Positions 1 through 11,800 of a DNA stretch of 64,000 nucleotides are shown piece after piece (positions within the stretch are counted from its first letter, which is position 1; every line of letters starts with the position of its first letter). The DNA comes from Cohaesibacter sp. GTDB taxonomy: Bacteria; Pseudomonadota; Alphaproteobacteria; Rhizobiales; Cohaesibacteraceae. The position numbers were made by a program, and so were the translations under genes. Location: NCBI GenBank assembly GCA_025210795.1, contig JAOAQZ010000020.1, forward strand, positions 248,001 through 312,000, in the 5' to 3' direction. The notes under the pieces are model-generated. The model saw only the letters and a program-made list of their open reading frames with translations, was not told the DNA's origin and made no database searches.

Positions 1-2
1 AT

Positions 3-3000
3 TATATCATCGGTAGCTGGGGCGAAGACATCATCCTTGGCGGTGAAGGCAATGACAAGATTTGGGGTGGCGCGAGCAATGACCTGATCTATGGCGAGGG
101 CGGCCATGACACCATCGTTGGGGGCCTCGGAGACGACTTGCTGTCAGGTGGTTCCGGGAATGACGAGATTCACGGTAGTGCCGATAATGATGTGATCGTA
201 GGCGGCAAGGGGGCAGATGAACTGCATGGCGATGAGCTGAGCGCGACCTTTACCGGTGGTGCGTTCGAGATTTGGGGATCTGGTTATAGCAATGATGCCG
301 ACGATGATCTGTTCTTTGGTGATGACTTCGATCAGCAGACTATAGCGGATCTTGGGCGGACACCGCTGATAGAAAACCGTTATGGCTACGAGATTGAAAC
401 CCTCGCCAATATGTTCGGCGAATCCAATGTTTCGAACCGATATGGATTGGTTGTGCACAATGCTGATGCAGATGAAATTCACGCCTCCAGTGGTGAAGAT
501 ATCATCTTCGGTGGTGAGGCGAGTGATAGGATTTTTGGCGATAGCGGTTTCAACCGGATTTATGCTGGTGATGGCCATGATGTGGTTCAGGGCGGCGAGG
601 ATGCCGACTGGATTTATGGTAACGCCGGGCGTGATGAAATCTATGGCAATGCCGGTGTGGATGTAATTCACGGCAATGCAGGCGATGATGAAATCTTCGG
701 CGGGGCAGATGATGACTGGCTCTATGGCGAGGAAGGTGAAGATACTCTGTCCGGCGATGCAGGCAATGATGAATTGCGCGGCGGGGCGGACGATGACCTG
801 CTGCTTGGCGGCATCGGGGATGACATGCTGCTGGGCATGGAAGGGAATGATACGCTCATCGGTGCCAGCGGCAATGATATCCTCAATGGCAATTCCGGGA
901 ATGATGTTCTGTATGGCAGCGATGGTGACGACAGGCTCTATGGCTCTGCAGGCAATGACGCGATCTATGGCGGCACAGGTGCCGATCTGATCGAAGGCGG
1001 CGAAGATGATGATAATCTGCACGGTAATACAGGTGTGGATCGCATCTTTGGCCGAACCGGAAATGACACGATTTCAGGCGGTGATGGTGATGACCTATTG
1101 TACGGAAATGAAGGCATCGACACCATTTCCGGTGACGGCGGAGATGATGTCATCCGCGGTGGTGCAGAAGCGGACATCTTGCATGGTGGTCGTGACGACG
1201 ACCTGATATTCGGCGAAGCTGCCAATGATGTGATCCATGGTGATGAAGGCCATGACGAAATCTATGGCGGTGATGGGGACGACGCCATCTTCGGCAACGA
1301 GGGCGTGGATAGCCTTTATGGGGGAGACGGGGCCGACGTCATTCATGGCAATGAAGACGCCGACTATATCTTTGGTGAGTTGGGGGCAGATGAGCTCTTT
1401 GGTGATCAGGGCAACGACACCATTGAGGGCAATCAAGGCAACGACATCCTGCATGGCGGCACAGGCAACGATCTGCTGTCCGGCAAGAGTGGTGATGACC
1501 TTCTCTATGGTCAGGCAGGTGAAGATCTTGCCCATGGTGGATTGGGCACCGATAGCATCTTTGGTGGGGCTGGGCGCGATCTCCTCTATGGCAATGAGGG
1601 AGCCGACCGTCTCTATGGTGATGCCGGGGACGATGTGGTTGACGGTGGCGCTGGTGGCGATCTGATTGACGGTGGCGCAGGCGATGACCAGCTGATTGGT
1701 GGTACTGAAGCTGATGTGATCCGGGGTGGCAGTGGTGACGATTTTGCCGATAGCGGATCAGGTGATGACCTTGTCTTTGGGGGACTGGGTGATGACAATC
1801 TGAGCGGCGGCATTGGCGCAGATGAGCTGTCTGGTGAAGCGGGCGAGGATGTGCTGCATGGCAATGCCGGTAAGGATTTGCTGTTTGGTGGTGCTGATGC
1901 CGATCGGCTACACGGTGGCGACGATGATGACCGCCTGTTTGCTGGAAGCGGGATTGGCGATCATCTGTATGGCGAGGCTGGTGATGATGTCCTCCACGGC
2001 TCAGACGACGGGGCTGCAACCGATCCTGACTTCGCTGATACCACCTATTTTGGTGATGTCATTGATGGCGGCGATGGTCATGATCTGATCTTTGGCAATG
2101 CTGGTGCAGACTTGATCCATGGCGGAGAGGGTGATGATGTTATTGATGCTGGCCTCGGCAATGACCGGGCGCTTGGGGATGCTGGCAATGATGAAATAAA
2201 TGGGGGCCTTGGCGACGATCTGCTCGAAGGGGGGCTGGGCAATGATCAGCTTGATGGCGGATTGGGCAATGATCTTATTCTCGGCGGAGCAGGAACGGAT
2301 ACGCTGCGAGGTGGGTTCGGCACGGATCGCCTGTATGGTGAGGCAGGAGCTGACCGACTTGAAGCCAGCTATGGCTCTGGCAATGAGCTTTATGGCGGTG
2401 ACGAGAACGACTTGTTGTTCGGTGCCGATGATGGGGCTGACATTCTGGTCGGCGGTGCCGGTAATGATCGCATCCTTGGCTATGGCGGTAATGACCAGAT
2501 TCAAGGCGGTGCCGATGATGATGTGATCGATGCGGGCGAAGGCGATGATATCGTCGAGGGCGGCGCCGGGCGTGATGTCATTCTTGGCGGCCTTGGTCAT
2601 GACGATCTCTATGGCTATCTCGCAAGCGATATCGGCGGATCATCCGACAATGATGCCATCTTTGGTGACCTTGGCACTTCCGGCAATGAGGCCGGATCCG
2701 GCAATGATCGCCTCTTTGGCAGTGCTGGCAATGATGCCTTGTTCGGCGAAGGCGGCGATGATCTGATTTCCTACGGGCTGGACGTTAGCTATGCAGGGGA
2801 AGCAGAAGATCTGGCGTCATGGAATCCGGGAGCGCCAACAGCAGCACCAGTGCAGATTGCACAGGATCGCTTTGCTGATGATCCGGTCGTCAATATGCCA
2901 ACTGATATTGTCTCCAATGGCCTTTGGGTGCCATTGGCAGGCCTGTCAGCAGATAGCCTTCCAGCTGTAGCACAGGATAGCGCCAAGGTTGCCCTTGCCG

Positions 3001-6000
3001 TCAATCAAATGGCGGGTGATGATGAAGCACGCTATGTGGCTTATGTTGCCAATGCTGGTGGTGCCAAGGAAATCTATGTAGCGCGTCACGATGCTTCGGG
3101 CTGGTCTCAGCTTGGCAACTCGGCCAGCCTTGGCGGTGTTTCCAACTCTACCGGCTTGTCTCAGGCTCCATCCATCATGATCAAGGATGGCGAGGTAGTG
3201 GTTGGCTGGATTGAGACGACGGACACTGGCTCACAGGTCAAAGTCGCCCAGTTTGATGAAAGCACCGGACAATGGCAGCTGCTCGGCTCTGCCTTTGGCT
3301 CAGCAATCAGCAACGGCTCGCTTCAATTGCATAATGTCAATGACGAGATACATGCATTCTGGACGGGAGAGCATGATAGTGCCACCCATCTCTATGCCGC
3401 CAAATTTACCAATGGCGCATGGGCAGATGTTGGCAGCAATTCCATGCAACAGGCCGGTCTTGCCAAGATTGATGCATTGGATACGGGCTTTGATGTCGCA
3501 ACAGACGGGACCAATATCGCGATTGCCTGGTCCGTTGCAGAGAATGAAATGTCGAGCATCCAACTTCGCCTGTTCGGTGGCGGAAGCTGGCTTGACGCAC
3601 CAAATCTCTATGCCAATGACAGCACTGTCGGGGACCGTGTTTCCATTGATCCAAGTCTGGCCTATGTGAACGGTACATTGGCCATTGCCTGGACCGAACG
3701 CAATGCAAGCACGGGTGCTGCCGATGTGATCTATGCCAAGCAGTTGGTAGATCAGTCCGGCAGTCTGCAATTTGTCGAACTCTTTGCGGGTTCCGCCAGC
3801 GAAGGTGGTGTCAGTGGGATCGGCAATCTTGCAAAGGCAGCCGAACTGTCTGTGTTGGATGGCAATCTGAAAATTGCCTGGCTTGATCTGTTGCAGGAAG
3901 AAACAGCAACAGCCCGCCTTTATGTTGGCGATATCACCATCGGCCAGAATGGCAGCGTAACGCCACATATCGGCTTTGAGCTATCAGGGGATGGTGTCGC
4001 GCAGTTTGCTGGTCAGCCAGTGTCCCTGACATTCTCTCAAGATGTCGATGGTCGCGGCTTTGTGGCTGCAATGGATCAGTCGGGCCTTCAGGGCGAGATT
4101 GTACTGACCGGTAGCCTGATGCAAACGGGACAGGTCTTTGTCGCCGATGCGGCCACCTCTATACAATCTATTCTGGATAGCAACAGCTTGGGTGAAGGGG
4201 ATGTGATCCTCATTCAGGCTGACCACGCTCAGGGTAGCGTCACGATCGGACATGATGATTCCGGTGTGACCCTTATGGGCATGAGCGGTGTTGCCATCAA
4301 TGGCACCTTGACCATTGACGGGGCAACAGATGTGAAAATCGAGCATCTGGAAATTGCCGATATCGTGACATTGCAAGATGCCCGCAGCGCAATCCTGTAT
4401 GATGTAACGGCCAAAGGTGGCATGATCATCAATGGTGGTCGCGATCACCATATCTCTGGCTCAACAATTCTGGGCGATACAGCGCTCGCTTTTGCCGTAG
4501 CACCGACAGGCCTGACGATTGTCGGCAACGTCATTAATGGCAACAATATCGGCGTTGATTTTTCAAATCCAGTCGACTTGCGCCTGATTGATAACCAGAT
4601 CACCGGTGGCTCCGTCGGCATTGTCTCTGACGCATCAGTCAGCGGCGCTATCACACGCAACCAGATCAGCGGCTCAGCACTTGGCGTGGCTTACAATGCC
4701 GCTCTGCCGCTCTTTGGCAATGTGATCTCAGACAACATAACGGGCATGCGCTCAACGGTCACCAACATGGCTGATGCACTCGGCTTTGCAAGTGATACAG
4801 CTGGCAACATCATCACGGACAACCTGACCGGTGTCGAGCTGGTCAATTCCATGATGCAAGACCAGACAATCAGCCGCAACGAAGTGGGCGTGCGCGGGAG
4901 CGGCACCATTGGCGGCAATGATCTTGGCAAAGCCAATCTGATTACCGACAATGATATCGGCATCGCATCATTTGATGGCGCAATTCAGTATAACAAGATC
5001 ATCGCCAATGAGGTCGGCATTGATGCCGCCGACAGCAATGAGATCGTCAATAATGTGATCGCGCGGAACAGCGATATCGGCATTCTGGTAGATAATATCG
5101 ACAATGTTCGTATTCATGCAAACACCATCTATGCAGAAGCTGGACAAGCAGTGTCTGTGTTGGGATATGCACGCGGAACATCCATCACCGGATCAATCCT
5201 CTATTCCTCAACCGGTACAGCCCTGTTCATTGCTGAAACGGCCATGGATGAAGAGCATGGAGGCTTCGTCTCCGACTATAACACGCTCTATACAGATAGC
5301 GGATATATTGCCTCCTATACAAAGGCTTATGTCGATATTCTTGATTGGCAGGCGGATCTTGCACGCCATGATCTGCACTCCATCGGACGAACGGCCGTGG
5401 ATCCGAATGCCACCCGGCCGATCTTTGCCGACATCGCTAATGATGACTATCAGTTGGTCGGGCTGGCCGCGGGCCTGAGTTCTACGTCACCTGCAAGCAT
5501 TGGTATCAACAAGGATGCAGGATTGACAAGTGGCAACGGCATGGCTCACGGTGCCTATGAGACGCCATTTGATCTCCATGCCCTCTCAAGCACTTTGGTT
5601 CTGCGCAGCCCTGATCTTTATACAGATTGGGAAATTGACGAAGACCGGACTATTACATGGGATAGTTATGGCGATCTGTCCGGCGGCAATGTGCGCCTTG
5701 AATTGTGGCAGGATGGTGCCAATGGTCCTCAATTCCACTCCGTGATTGTTGCCTCTACTGCTGATACCGGTTCTCTGATTTGGCGACCAGAAGCCAATGG
5801 CATTGCCAAAGGCACATATGGCCTCTGGATTAAAATTGCCTTTGTCGATCAGCCGTCTGTTTTTGATATGACTGCCGAGAGCTTCACCACGCCCGAAGAG
5901 GGTAACGAATATTTTGTGGCCACAGAGGAGAATGGCGGTAGCAATAGAAATACGGGTAAAGCTATTGATCAGGCCAAGACCAATCCGATCAATTTGCTGC

Positions 6001-8855
6001 GCACCTATGATCTGGGGGTCGATGATGTCCTTACCATCGGCAATGGCCAGTATGAATTGATCGATCATCTGCGCTTGTCCGGTGATGTGGATAGAGGCTT
6101 TGGGTTGGACAGCAGGTTCGCCATCATTGGTGCTGGCTCAGGCCTCAATGGTACGGCTCTCACTCAGGCACGTGACTGGTTCCACGAAGTCGCGTTAGTC
6201 GAGTTGGACAATGCCGATCTGATGACAATCTCCGGCCTGCGCTTGGATTATGGTTCTCAGAATAATCTGGGCGGTGAGCGTGGCATGTGGGTCCATAATG
6301 GCTCGGATCATCTCAATCTTACCGATATTGAAGCCGTTAGTTATGGCGAGGGACAACAGTTTCAGGATGGCTTCTGGATTGAAACCCTGTCGCCAACAGG
6401 CACATTTGAAAATCTGACGGCAAATTATGCCGAACAACATGGAATTTACATCGAAGGCAGCGTTGAAAATCTGATCGGCCTGACAGCACGGGAAAACGGG
6501 GTCTATGGCATCGGTCTGCGTGGCGCTTTCGGCTCGATCACAGATGCCACGGCAACGGACAATTACACAGGACTGGACGCTCGGATATTGGCCAGTGAAG
6601 GCGGCTATATTGATTTGATTTCCGGTGGCAATTTCAGCAGAAATTCAGCCTATGGTGTCTATCTGGATCTGGTTCAGCCCGATGCCCTTGCACTCGATCT
6701 GACCCATTCAACCATTTCGCAAAATAATGTCGGCATCTTTGCCAACATCATCTCCCCGGATGTGTCATCCATCGGCAGCACGGCGTTGGAATTGTCTGCT
6801 GGCAACGAATTGTCCGAAAATGTCGAAGCGGCAGCCATGGTCTATGGCGATGTGACCTTTGCGGGCAATTATGTGCATGACAATGCCAAAAACAATGATG
6901 ACCACGCTTCTGTTGTGATCGGAAATGGTGCCAGCGCTGTCGGCAATGTGGTAATGGAAACCATCAACGCCATCCGTACTGAAGGTGGCCATGTGCTGAA
7001 AAACCTCATCTATGGGTTTGCCCATGCAGGCATTATCGCGCGTGGTGGCAACAATGACATCCGCGAAAACTGGATCGTCGGAACAGATCTTACCAACCCC
7101 CTTCCGGATAATGGTGGCGGTCTTGGTGATGGTCTTGGCGGAGGCGAAGATGGGGGCGGGGATTTTGGTCTTGGGCCAGTCTTCTATCAAATGACCGGTA
7201 TTCTGGTTGAAGCTGGAGACCAGAATATTCGCAACAATGTGATTGAGACATCTGGTGAACTGAGCTTCTACGGCATCCATGTCCTTGGTGGCACAACAGA
7301 TATCATCAATAACACCCTTGCGATTGAATCAGGAGGCGCAACCTACGAATATGCGGGTGTACGGCTCGATGGGGGGCTGAGCAGTATTTTCAATAATATC
7401 TTTACCTCAGCGGTACAGATCAATGAGAATTCCCAATCAGGATATCCTTACATCGGCATTGATGTGAGCGACATCAACTATATTAGTGCCTCCAATACAA
7501 ATCTGTTCGATCTGTCCTGGCCACCAAGCGTGAACAATCCTCCCGGCCCGGTTGCCCGGTTGGCAGGCACTATTATGCAGTCTCTCGAAGACTGGCAGAA
7601 TGTGACGGGTCACGATAGTCATTCATTGGAGGAAGACGCCGTTCTTGCTGACAATTACCATCTGGCAAGTACCGCAGGTGTTTTTGCAACGGGCACTCTG
7701 GCTGTTGGTTTTGATGAACTGGCAAAATTGCCGGTCAGCATGGAAACCAATGCCTTTGCGCCAACAAATGAAAATTCACCTGCGCTTGATTTGGGAACCG
7801 GGCCTGTATTGGAAGAGAAAACGCCACATGCAAACCGGATCAATATTGGCGCCTATGGCGGCACGCGTCAGGCATCTTTGTCATCAGGGGAGTTTATCCG
7901 CTTCCTTGAGCCACAGCCTTACGAGATATTTGCTCAAGGTGAAACTGTCACGATTGAGTTTGTCTCGCCAGGAGGTGATGGCACCGTTGAATATTCTCTT
8001 GATGACGGAGCGACTTGGACAACAATCGGTAGCGGAGCAAGCTCGGTTGATTGGTTCATTGATGAGACGATCTATACCGCATCCGACCAATATTTGTTGC
8101 GAGTAAGCTCTGGCGACTATGTTGATCGCCTGTCAGGGCCGGTTCAGGTTCTGCCATCTGCCGGTGGTGTTTATTATGTTAATGATAGCACAACAGATGG
8201 TGATGAAATCACGCAAGCCATTGGCAGCAATGCCAATGATGGGCTGACGCGCAGCACACCCATGGCTTCCATTCAGGCCGTTCTTGATACTTATGATCTC
8301 AATCCTGGCGATATCATCGTTATTGATGGAGGCACATATGATCTCGGAGCAGGCCTTGTTTTCGGTGCGGAGGATTCTGGTTCAGTAGACAATCCGATCT
8401 TGATCCGGGGCGTGGCTGGAACGGAATTGGTCATGAGTGATCAGAGTTCTGGCAGCGTTGCGGTTACCTTTGACGGTGCAGATCACATCAAGCTTTCCGG
8501 CCTGACGATTAGCAACACCTGGCGCGGCGTGCAGGTCAATCAAGGATCAGACGGGATCATCCTGTCCAATCTGAAGGTTGAGAATGCCAGCGACGCGCTG
8601 ATTGCAATTGAGGCCGATGGAACCGTGATCGAGAACTCGGATCTGTCAAATCCGGATCTGTCCGGTTCTGCGCGCGCAATCCTTCTGGCGCCCGATATTC
8701 ACAATGTACGGATCTCCGGTGTTGAAATTACCGATATTGATCAGGGCATTGTTTCTGAAACAGGCGGCAATGATGGTCTTATCATTGATGGTCTTGTCGT
8801 CGGTGACACCCGCATCATCGGATCGATTGAAGGGGGCGGAATTGATGTTGGATAG
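3..8855 (+). CDS. Giant RTX / parallel beta-helix surface or secreted protein, upstream part (5' end outside window, stops at in-frame TAG)
   Basis: The frame is open from the first bases of the window, so the true start lies upstream; the first possible internal start (TTG at 138) is not the real one. Roughly positions 3-2790 encode RTX nonapeptides of the GGxGNDxLx type, which bind calcium after type I secretion, with one non-repeat insert at about 230-540. About 2950-4130 encodes a bladed, sialidase/propeller-like region rich in W and G. Then come parallel beta-helix stretches with NxI/GNxI rungs (about 4135-5460 and 5900-7850), Ig-like spacers (about 5570-5900 and 7880-8150), and the start of a third helix headed by [12 protein letters not shown] Gly/Asp-rich loop sits near 7095-7170. 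The frame ends at TAG 8853-8855, but the same frame and the same fold continue directly after it. Function is unknown; adhesin, matrix protein or polysaccharide-active enzyme are all possible. No type I secretion genes are visible in the window. Confidence 0.85.
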   Translation, partial: YIIGSWGEDIILGGEGNDKIWGGASNDLIYGEGGHDTIVGGLGDDLLSGGSGNDEIHGSADNDVIVGGKGADELHGDELSATFTGGAFEIWGSGYSNDADDDLFFGDDFDQQTIADLGRTPLIENRYGYEIETLANMFGESNVSNRYGLVVHNADADEIHASSGEDIIFGGEASDRIFGDSGFNRIYAGDGHDVVQGGEDADWIYGNAGRDEIYGNAGVDVIHGNAGDDEIFGGADDDWLYGEEGEDTLSGDAGNDELRGGADDDLLLGGIGDDMLLGMEGNDTLIGASGNDILNGNSGNDVLYGSDGDDRLYGSAGNDAIYGGTGADLIEGGEDDDNLHGNTGVDRIFGRTGNDTISGGDGDDLLYGNEGIDTISGDGGDDVIRGGAEADILHGGRDDDLIFGEAANDVIHGDEGHDEIYGGDGDDAIFGNEGVDSLYGGDGADVIHGNEDADYIFGELGADELFGDQGNDTIEGNQGNDILHGGTGNDLLSGKSGDDLLYGQAGEDLAHGGLGTDSIFGGAGRDLLYGNEGADRLYGDAGDDVVDGGAGGDLIDGGAGDDQLIGGTEADVIRGGSGDDFADSGSGDDLVFGGLGDDNLSGGIGADELSGEAGEDVLHGNAGKDLLFGGADADRLHGGDDDDRLFAGSGIGDHLYGEAGDDVLHGSDDGAATDPDFADTTYFGDVIDGGDGHDLIFGNAGADLIHGGEGDDVIDAGLGNDRALGDAGNDEINGGLGDDLLEGGLGNDQLDGGLGNDLILGGAGTDTLRGGFGTDRLYGEAGADRLEASYGSGNELYGGDENDLLFGADDGADILVGGAGNDRILGYGGNDQIQGGADDDVIDAGEGDDIVEGGAGRDVILGGLGHDDLYGYLASDIGGSSDNDAIFGDLGTSGNEAGSGNDRLFGSAGNDALFGEGGDDLISYGLDVSYAGEAEDLASWNPGAPTAAPVQIAQDRFADDPVVNMPTDIVSNGLWVPLAGLSADSLPAVAQDSAKVALAVNQMAGDDEARYVAYVANAGGAKEIYVARHDASGWSQLGNSASLGGVSNSTGLSQAPSIMIKDGEVVVGWIETTDTGSQVKVAQFDESTGQWQLLGSAFGSAISNGSLQLHNVNDEIHAFWTGEHDSATHLYAAKFTNGAWADVGSNSMQQAGLAKIDALDTGFDVATDGTNIAIAWSVAENEMSSIQLRLFGGGSWLDAPNLYANDSTVGDRVSIDPSLAYVNGTLAIAWTERNASTGAADVIYAKQLVDQSGSLQFVELFAGSASEGGVSGIGNLAKAAELSVLDGNLKIAWLDLLQEETATARLYVGDITIGQNGSVTPHIGFELSGDGVAQFAGQPVSLTFSQDVDGRGFVAAMDQSGLQGEIVLTGSLMQTGQVFVADAATSIQSILDSNSLGEGDVILIQADHAQGSVTIGHDDSGVTLMGMSGVAINGTLTIDGATDVKIEHLEIADIVTLQDARSAILYDVTAKGGMIINGGRDHHISGSTILGDTALAFAVAPTGLTIVGNVINGNNIGVDFSNPVDLRLIDNQITGGSVGIVSDASVSGAITRNQISGSALGVAYNAALPLFGNVISDNITGMRSTVTNMADALGFASDTAGNIITDNLTGVELVNSMMQDQTISRNEVGVRGSGTIGGNDLGKANLITDNDIGIASFDGAIQYNKIIANEVGIDAADSNEIVNNVIARNSDIGILVDNIDNVRIHANTIYAEAGQAVSVLGYARGTSITGSILYSSTGTALFIAETAMDEEHGGFVSDYNTLYTDSGYIASYTKAYVDILDWQADLARHDLHSIGRTAVDPNATRPIFADIANDDYQLVGLAAGLSSTSPASIGINKDAGLTSGNGMAHGAYETPFDLHALSSTLVLRSPDLYTDWEIDEDRTITWDSYGDLSGGNVRLELWQDGANGPQFHSVIVASTADTGSLIWRPEANGIAKGTYGLWIKIAFVDQPSVFDMTAESFTTPEEGNEYFVATEENGGSNRNTGKAIDQAKTNPINLLRTYDLGVDDVLTIGNGQYELIDHLRLSGDVDRGFGLDSRFAIIGAGSGLNGTALTQARDWFHEVALVELDNADLMTISGLRLDYGSQNNLGGERGMWVHNGSDHLNLTDIEAVSYGEGQQFQDGFWIETLSPTGTFENLTANYAEQHGIYIEGSVENLIGLTARENGVYGIGLRGAFGSITDATATDNYTGLDARILASEGGYIDLISGGNFSRNSAYGVYLDLVQPDALALDLTHSTISQNNVGIFANIISPDVSSIGSTALELSAGNELSENVEAAAMVYGDVTFAGNYVHDNAKNNDDHASVVIGNGASAVGNVVMETINAIRTEGGHVLKNLIYGFAHAGIIARGGNNDIRENWIVGTDLTNPLPDNGGGLGDGLGGGEDGGGDFGLGPVFYQMTGILVEAGDQNIRNNVIETSGELSFYGIHVLGGTTDIINNTLAIESGGATYEYAGVRLDGGLSSIFNNIFTSAVQINENSQSGYPYIGIDVSDINYISASNTNLFDLSWPPSVNNPPGPVARLAGTIMQSLEDWQNVTGHDSHSLEEDAVLADNYHLASTAGVFATGTLAVGFDELAKLPVSMETNAFAPTNENSPALDLGTGPVLEEKTPHANRINIGAYGGTRQASLSSGEFIRFLEPQPYEIFAQGETVTIEFVSPGGDGTVEYSLDDGATWTTIGSGASSVDWFIDETIYTASDQYLLRVSSGDYVDRLSGPVQVLPSAGGVYYVNDSTTDGDEITQAIGSNANDGLTRSTPMASIQAVLDTYDLNPGDIIVIDGGTYDLGAGLVFGAEDSGSVDNPILIRGVAGTELVMSDQSSGSVAVTFDGADHIKLSGLTISNTWRGVQVNQGSDGIILSNLKVENASDALIAIEADGTVIENSDLSNPDLSGSARAILLAPDIHNVRISGVEITDIDQGIVSETGGNDGLIIDGLVVGDTRIIGSIEGGGIDVG

Positions 8856-11800
8856 CTGCAAGGCTATTCCAACAATACCGGACTGACCATCTCCAATCTC
8901 ACCGATGGAGCACCCAAATCCGTTCTGCATGATTCCAGCTTCTCAGGCGGTAATGACACTATGGTCACATCGCAAGGCAATGTTGATGTTCTGAATAATG
9001 AGTTCACCAGCAATTTTGCCTCCAATGGCACAGTGGTGTTGACGTCTTCTGGCGAAAATCAGCGTCTGTTCAGCGGCAATGTCTTTACCGACATACAATA
9101 TAGCCTCGTCGCATCTGATGAAAATGCTCTAATCACAAGCAATCGGTTTGTCGATGGTGGTATGGGCATCGAATATCATTACGGCACTATCATCGATAAC
9201 GTCTTCACGTCGAACGGGCTTGGCATCCGCGTGGAAAATGGCACCGACCATAGCATTCGCAACAACCGCTTCTTTGCCAATGTGACCAGCATTCGTATCT
9301 ATGACGATGCCCCGGTGGAAATTCGCAACAACACATTCATTCAATATCCGGATAATGGCTTCAATCAATATCAGACGCAGGCCATTTGGGTGGACAACAA
9401 TGACGAAGTGACTCTTGTCCGGGACAATATCTTTGTTCTTCAGGGAACGAATGAATTTGCGGGTGCCCGAGCCTTCCTGGTGGAATCTCAGGGGCAAGAG
9501 GGGTTCGATGCCGATTGGAACCTCTTTAGCCTTGGCGATCATTCCCATATTGGTCAATGGGGTGATGCAACCATCAACTCCCTAACCGACTGGCAACTTG
9601 CTGTGAGCAGCGATGCCAACAGTGTGCTGGGTGACCCGATGTTCCAGAATATGCTCGGGTCTGACGGACTTTTGGGTTACGACATTGCCAATGGTGATGG
9701 CAGTTTGGACAATGATGTTCGCTTGCAGATTGGCTCTATCGCCATTGATCGCGGCGACCCGAGCTCCCGCTTTGACCTCGAACCCTACAGCAACGGCAAC
9801 CGCACCGACATTGGCTGGACCGGCAATTCAGCTTATGGTTCCGTGGCCACGGACCCGTTGGTGCAAATCCTGTCTCCAAATGCAGGTGAGCGACTTGGCA
9901 TTGGCACGCAAGTGCCGGTTGATATTCGCTCGGCCGGATTGGCAGAAGAAGATCCGGTTCTCTTTGTCAATATCAATGGTGACAAAGTCTCCGGGAGCGA
10001 AAGCTGGAATAGCTGGCAGGCCGGCACTGCGGTTGCGACCCAAGCGGGAACGGGTGCAACGGATAATGATAGCTTTACCGGCGCCTTTGCCCCGCAAAGC
10101 GTCTATCAGAGTTTCGATGCAAGCGAATTGCAAGATGCGTCGCAAATTCTGCGTTATGGCCTTGATCTTGCCGATGGTGACTACAGAATTCGCGTTCATT
10201 TCATCTTGCAGGATGATCATTTGGCAAATGGCGAGACCTTGGCTGATATCTCGGTTAATGGCGTCAATCAGATCAGCGGCTTTGATATCGGCAATGTGTC
10301 CGGGAATAGTGGCCATTCTGTTGCCATTGCGCAAATGGATGTCACTCTTTCCGGCGGGGCCGGTCTGGATCTGCTCTTGGAAGAAATGGGGCTCGGCACG
10401 CTCTATGTAGCAGCCCTTGAGATCTCAAGGGTCACCCAGCCGGGAACAAATCCGGCAAGTGTGGATCTGGAAGTCTCCTATGATGGCGGGCTTACTTTCA
10501 GCGCAATTGCCCAGAATGTTGCACTGGATCGCTATGGGGCAACAAGTATTGACTGGACACCCGATACAGTGACGGTGGGAGCATTCACGTTGCTACGTGC
10601 CACAGCAACCAATGGCGTGGCAACGGTCAGTGACCTATCGGAGCAATCCATGCTGGTTCTGGGGGAAACCAACACCTATTATATCAATGATGCATCAACG
10701 GATGGGGATCTCTTCTCAACCGCGATTGGCTCCAATGCCAATACCGGTATGACAGCAGATTCACCACTTGCAAGCCTTGAAGCGCTGTTTGCCTATTACA
10801 CCCTGAAAGCCGGTGACACTGTCTATATTGATGCGGGCAGCTATGTGATAAATCAGGATATCGTACTTGATGAAAGCATCTCTGGCACGGATACGGATCG
10901 TCTTGTCTTTGTTGGGGCCGGGGAAGCCACGATCATTGATCGCAATTCCACCGATAGCGGGACCGCATCTTTCGAATTTGCCGGTGCGGACTACGTCACG
11001 CTGAAAGATATGACGTTGGTTGGTGGCCGTTCAGGCGCCGAATTCGCCAGCGGCACTTCCAGCACAGATATCACCATTGAAAATGTCGATATTGCTGATT
11101 TCCGCTTTGCAGCAATTCATGTCAACAGCGGCACACATGATGTATCTGTCACCGGCGGGACGATGTCTTTGCAAGCCTATTCAAGTGCAAAATATGGGCT
11201 GTTTAACACCGGCAATTCCAGTTCCATGAGTCTGGCTGATGTCACCATCAACAATATGGGATATGGCATCTACAAAAATAGTGCCTCCGATTTGACCCTT
11301 GAGAGGGTCACAATGAGTGACGTCAATATTGGTCTTTATGCGCGATATAACAACACGAACATTTCCGATAGCACCATAACCGCTCGAAATGGTTCGAATG
11401 GTTATGGCGTCCGGATAACCGGTGATAATAGCAGCATTGAAGCTTCGACCATATCCGGTTTTAACGGATCAAATGGCCGGGCTATTGACGTAAGAAGCGG
11501 TGCTCAGGTTGTCGGCAATGAAGTCTTTGACAATAAGCGGGGCATTATTGCCAATGGCAGCACGGTGGTGGTCAATGCCAACCATGTGCATGACAATGAG
11601 ACGGGCATCCGAAGCACATCTAGCCAACTGACCGGTAACCTGATCGAAAACAACGATTATGGTATCGAGCGGGCATCCGGCACGATCAATGCGCATAACA
11701 ATATCTTGCGGGGCAACGCGGTTGCAGGCTTCCAGATTGCTTCTTCCGGCAATGTAAGCCATCAGATCGTCAACAACACCATTGTTCAAAGCTCAGGCAC

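Noticed and set aside
144..1535. Long open frames on the minus strand opposite the RTX region
   Set aside because: They arise from the biased codons of the repeat; their products (Ile/Ala-rich or Met-rich) have no family features.
3..2790. Short-period tandem repeats that could look like a CRISPR or satellite array
   Set aside because: The period is 27 bp, in frame, and encodes GGxGNDxLx nonapeptides; there are no constant repeats separated by unique spacers.
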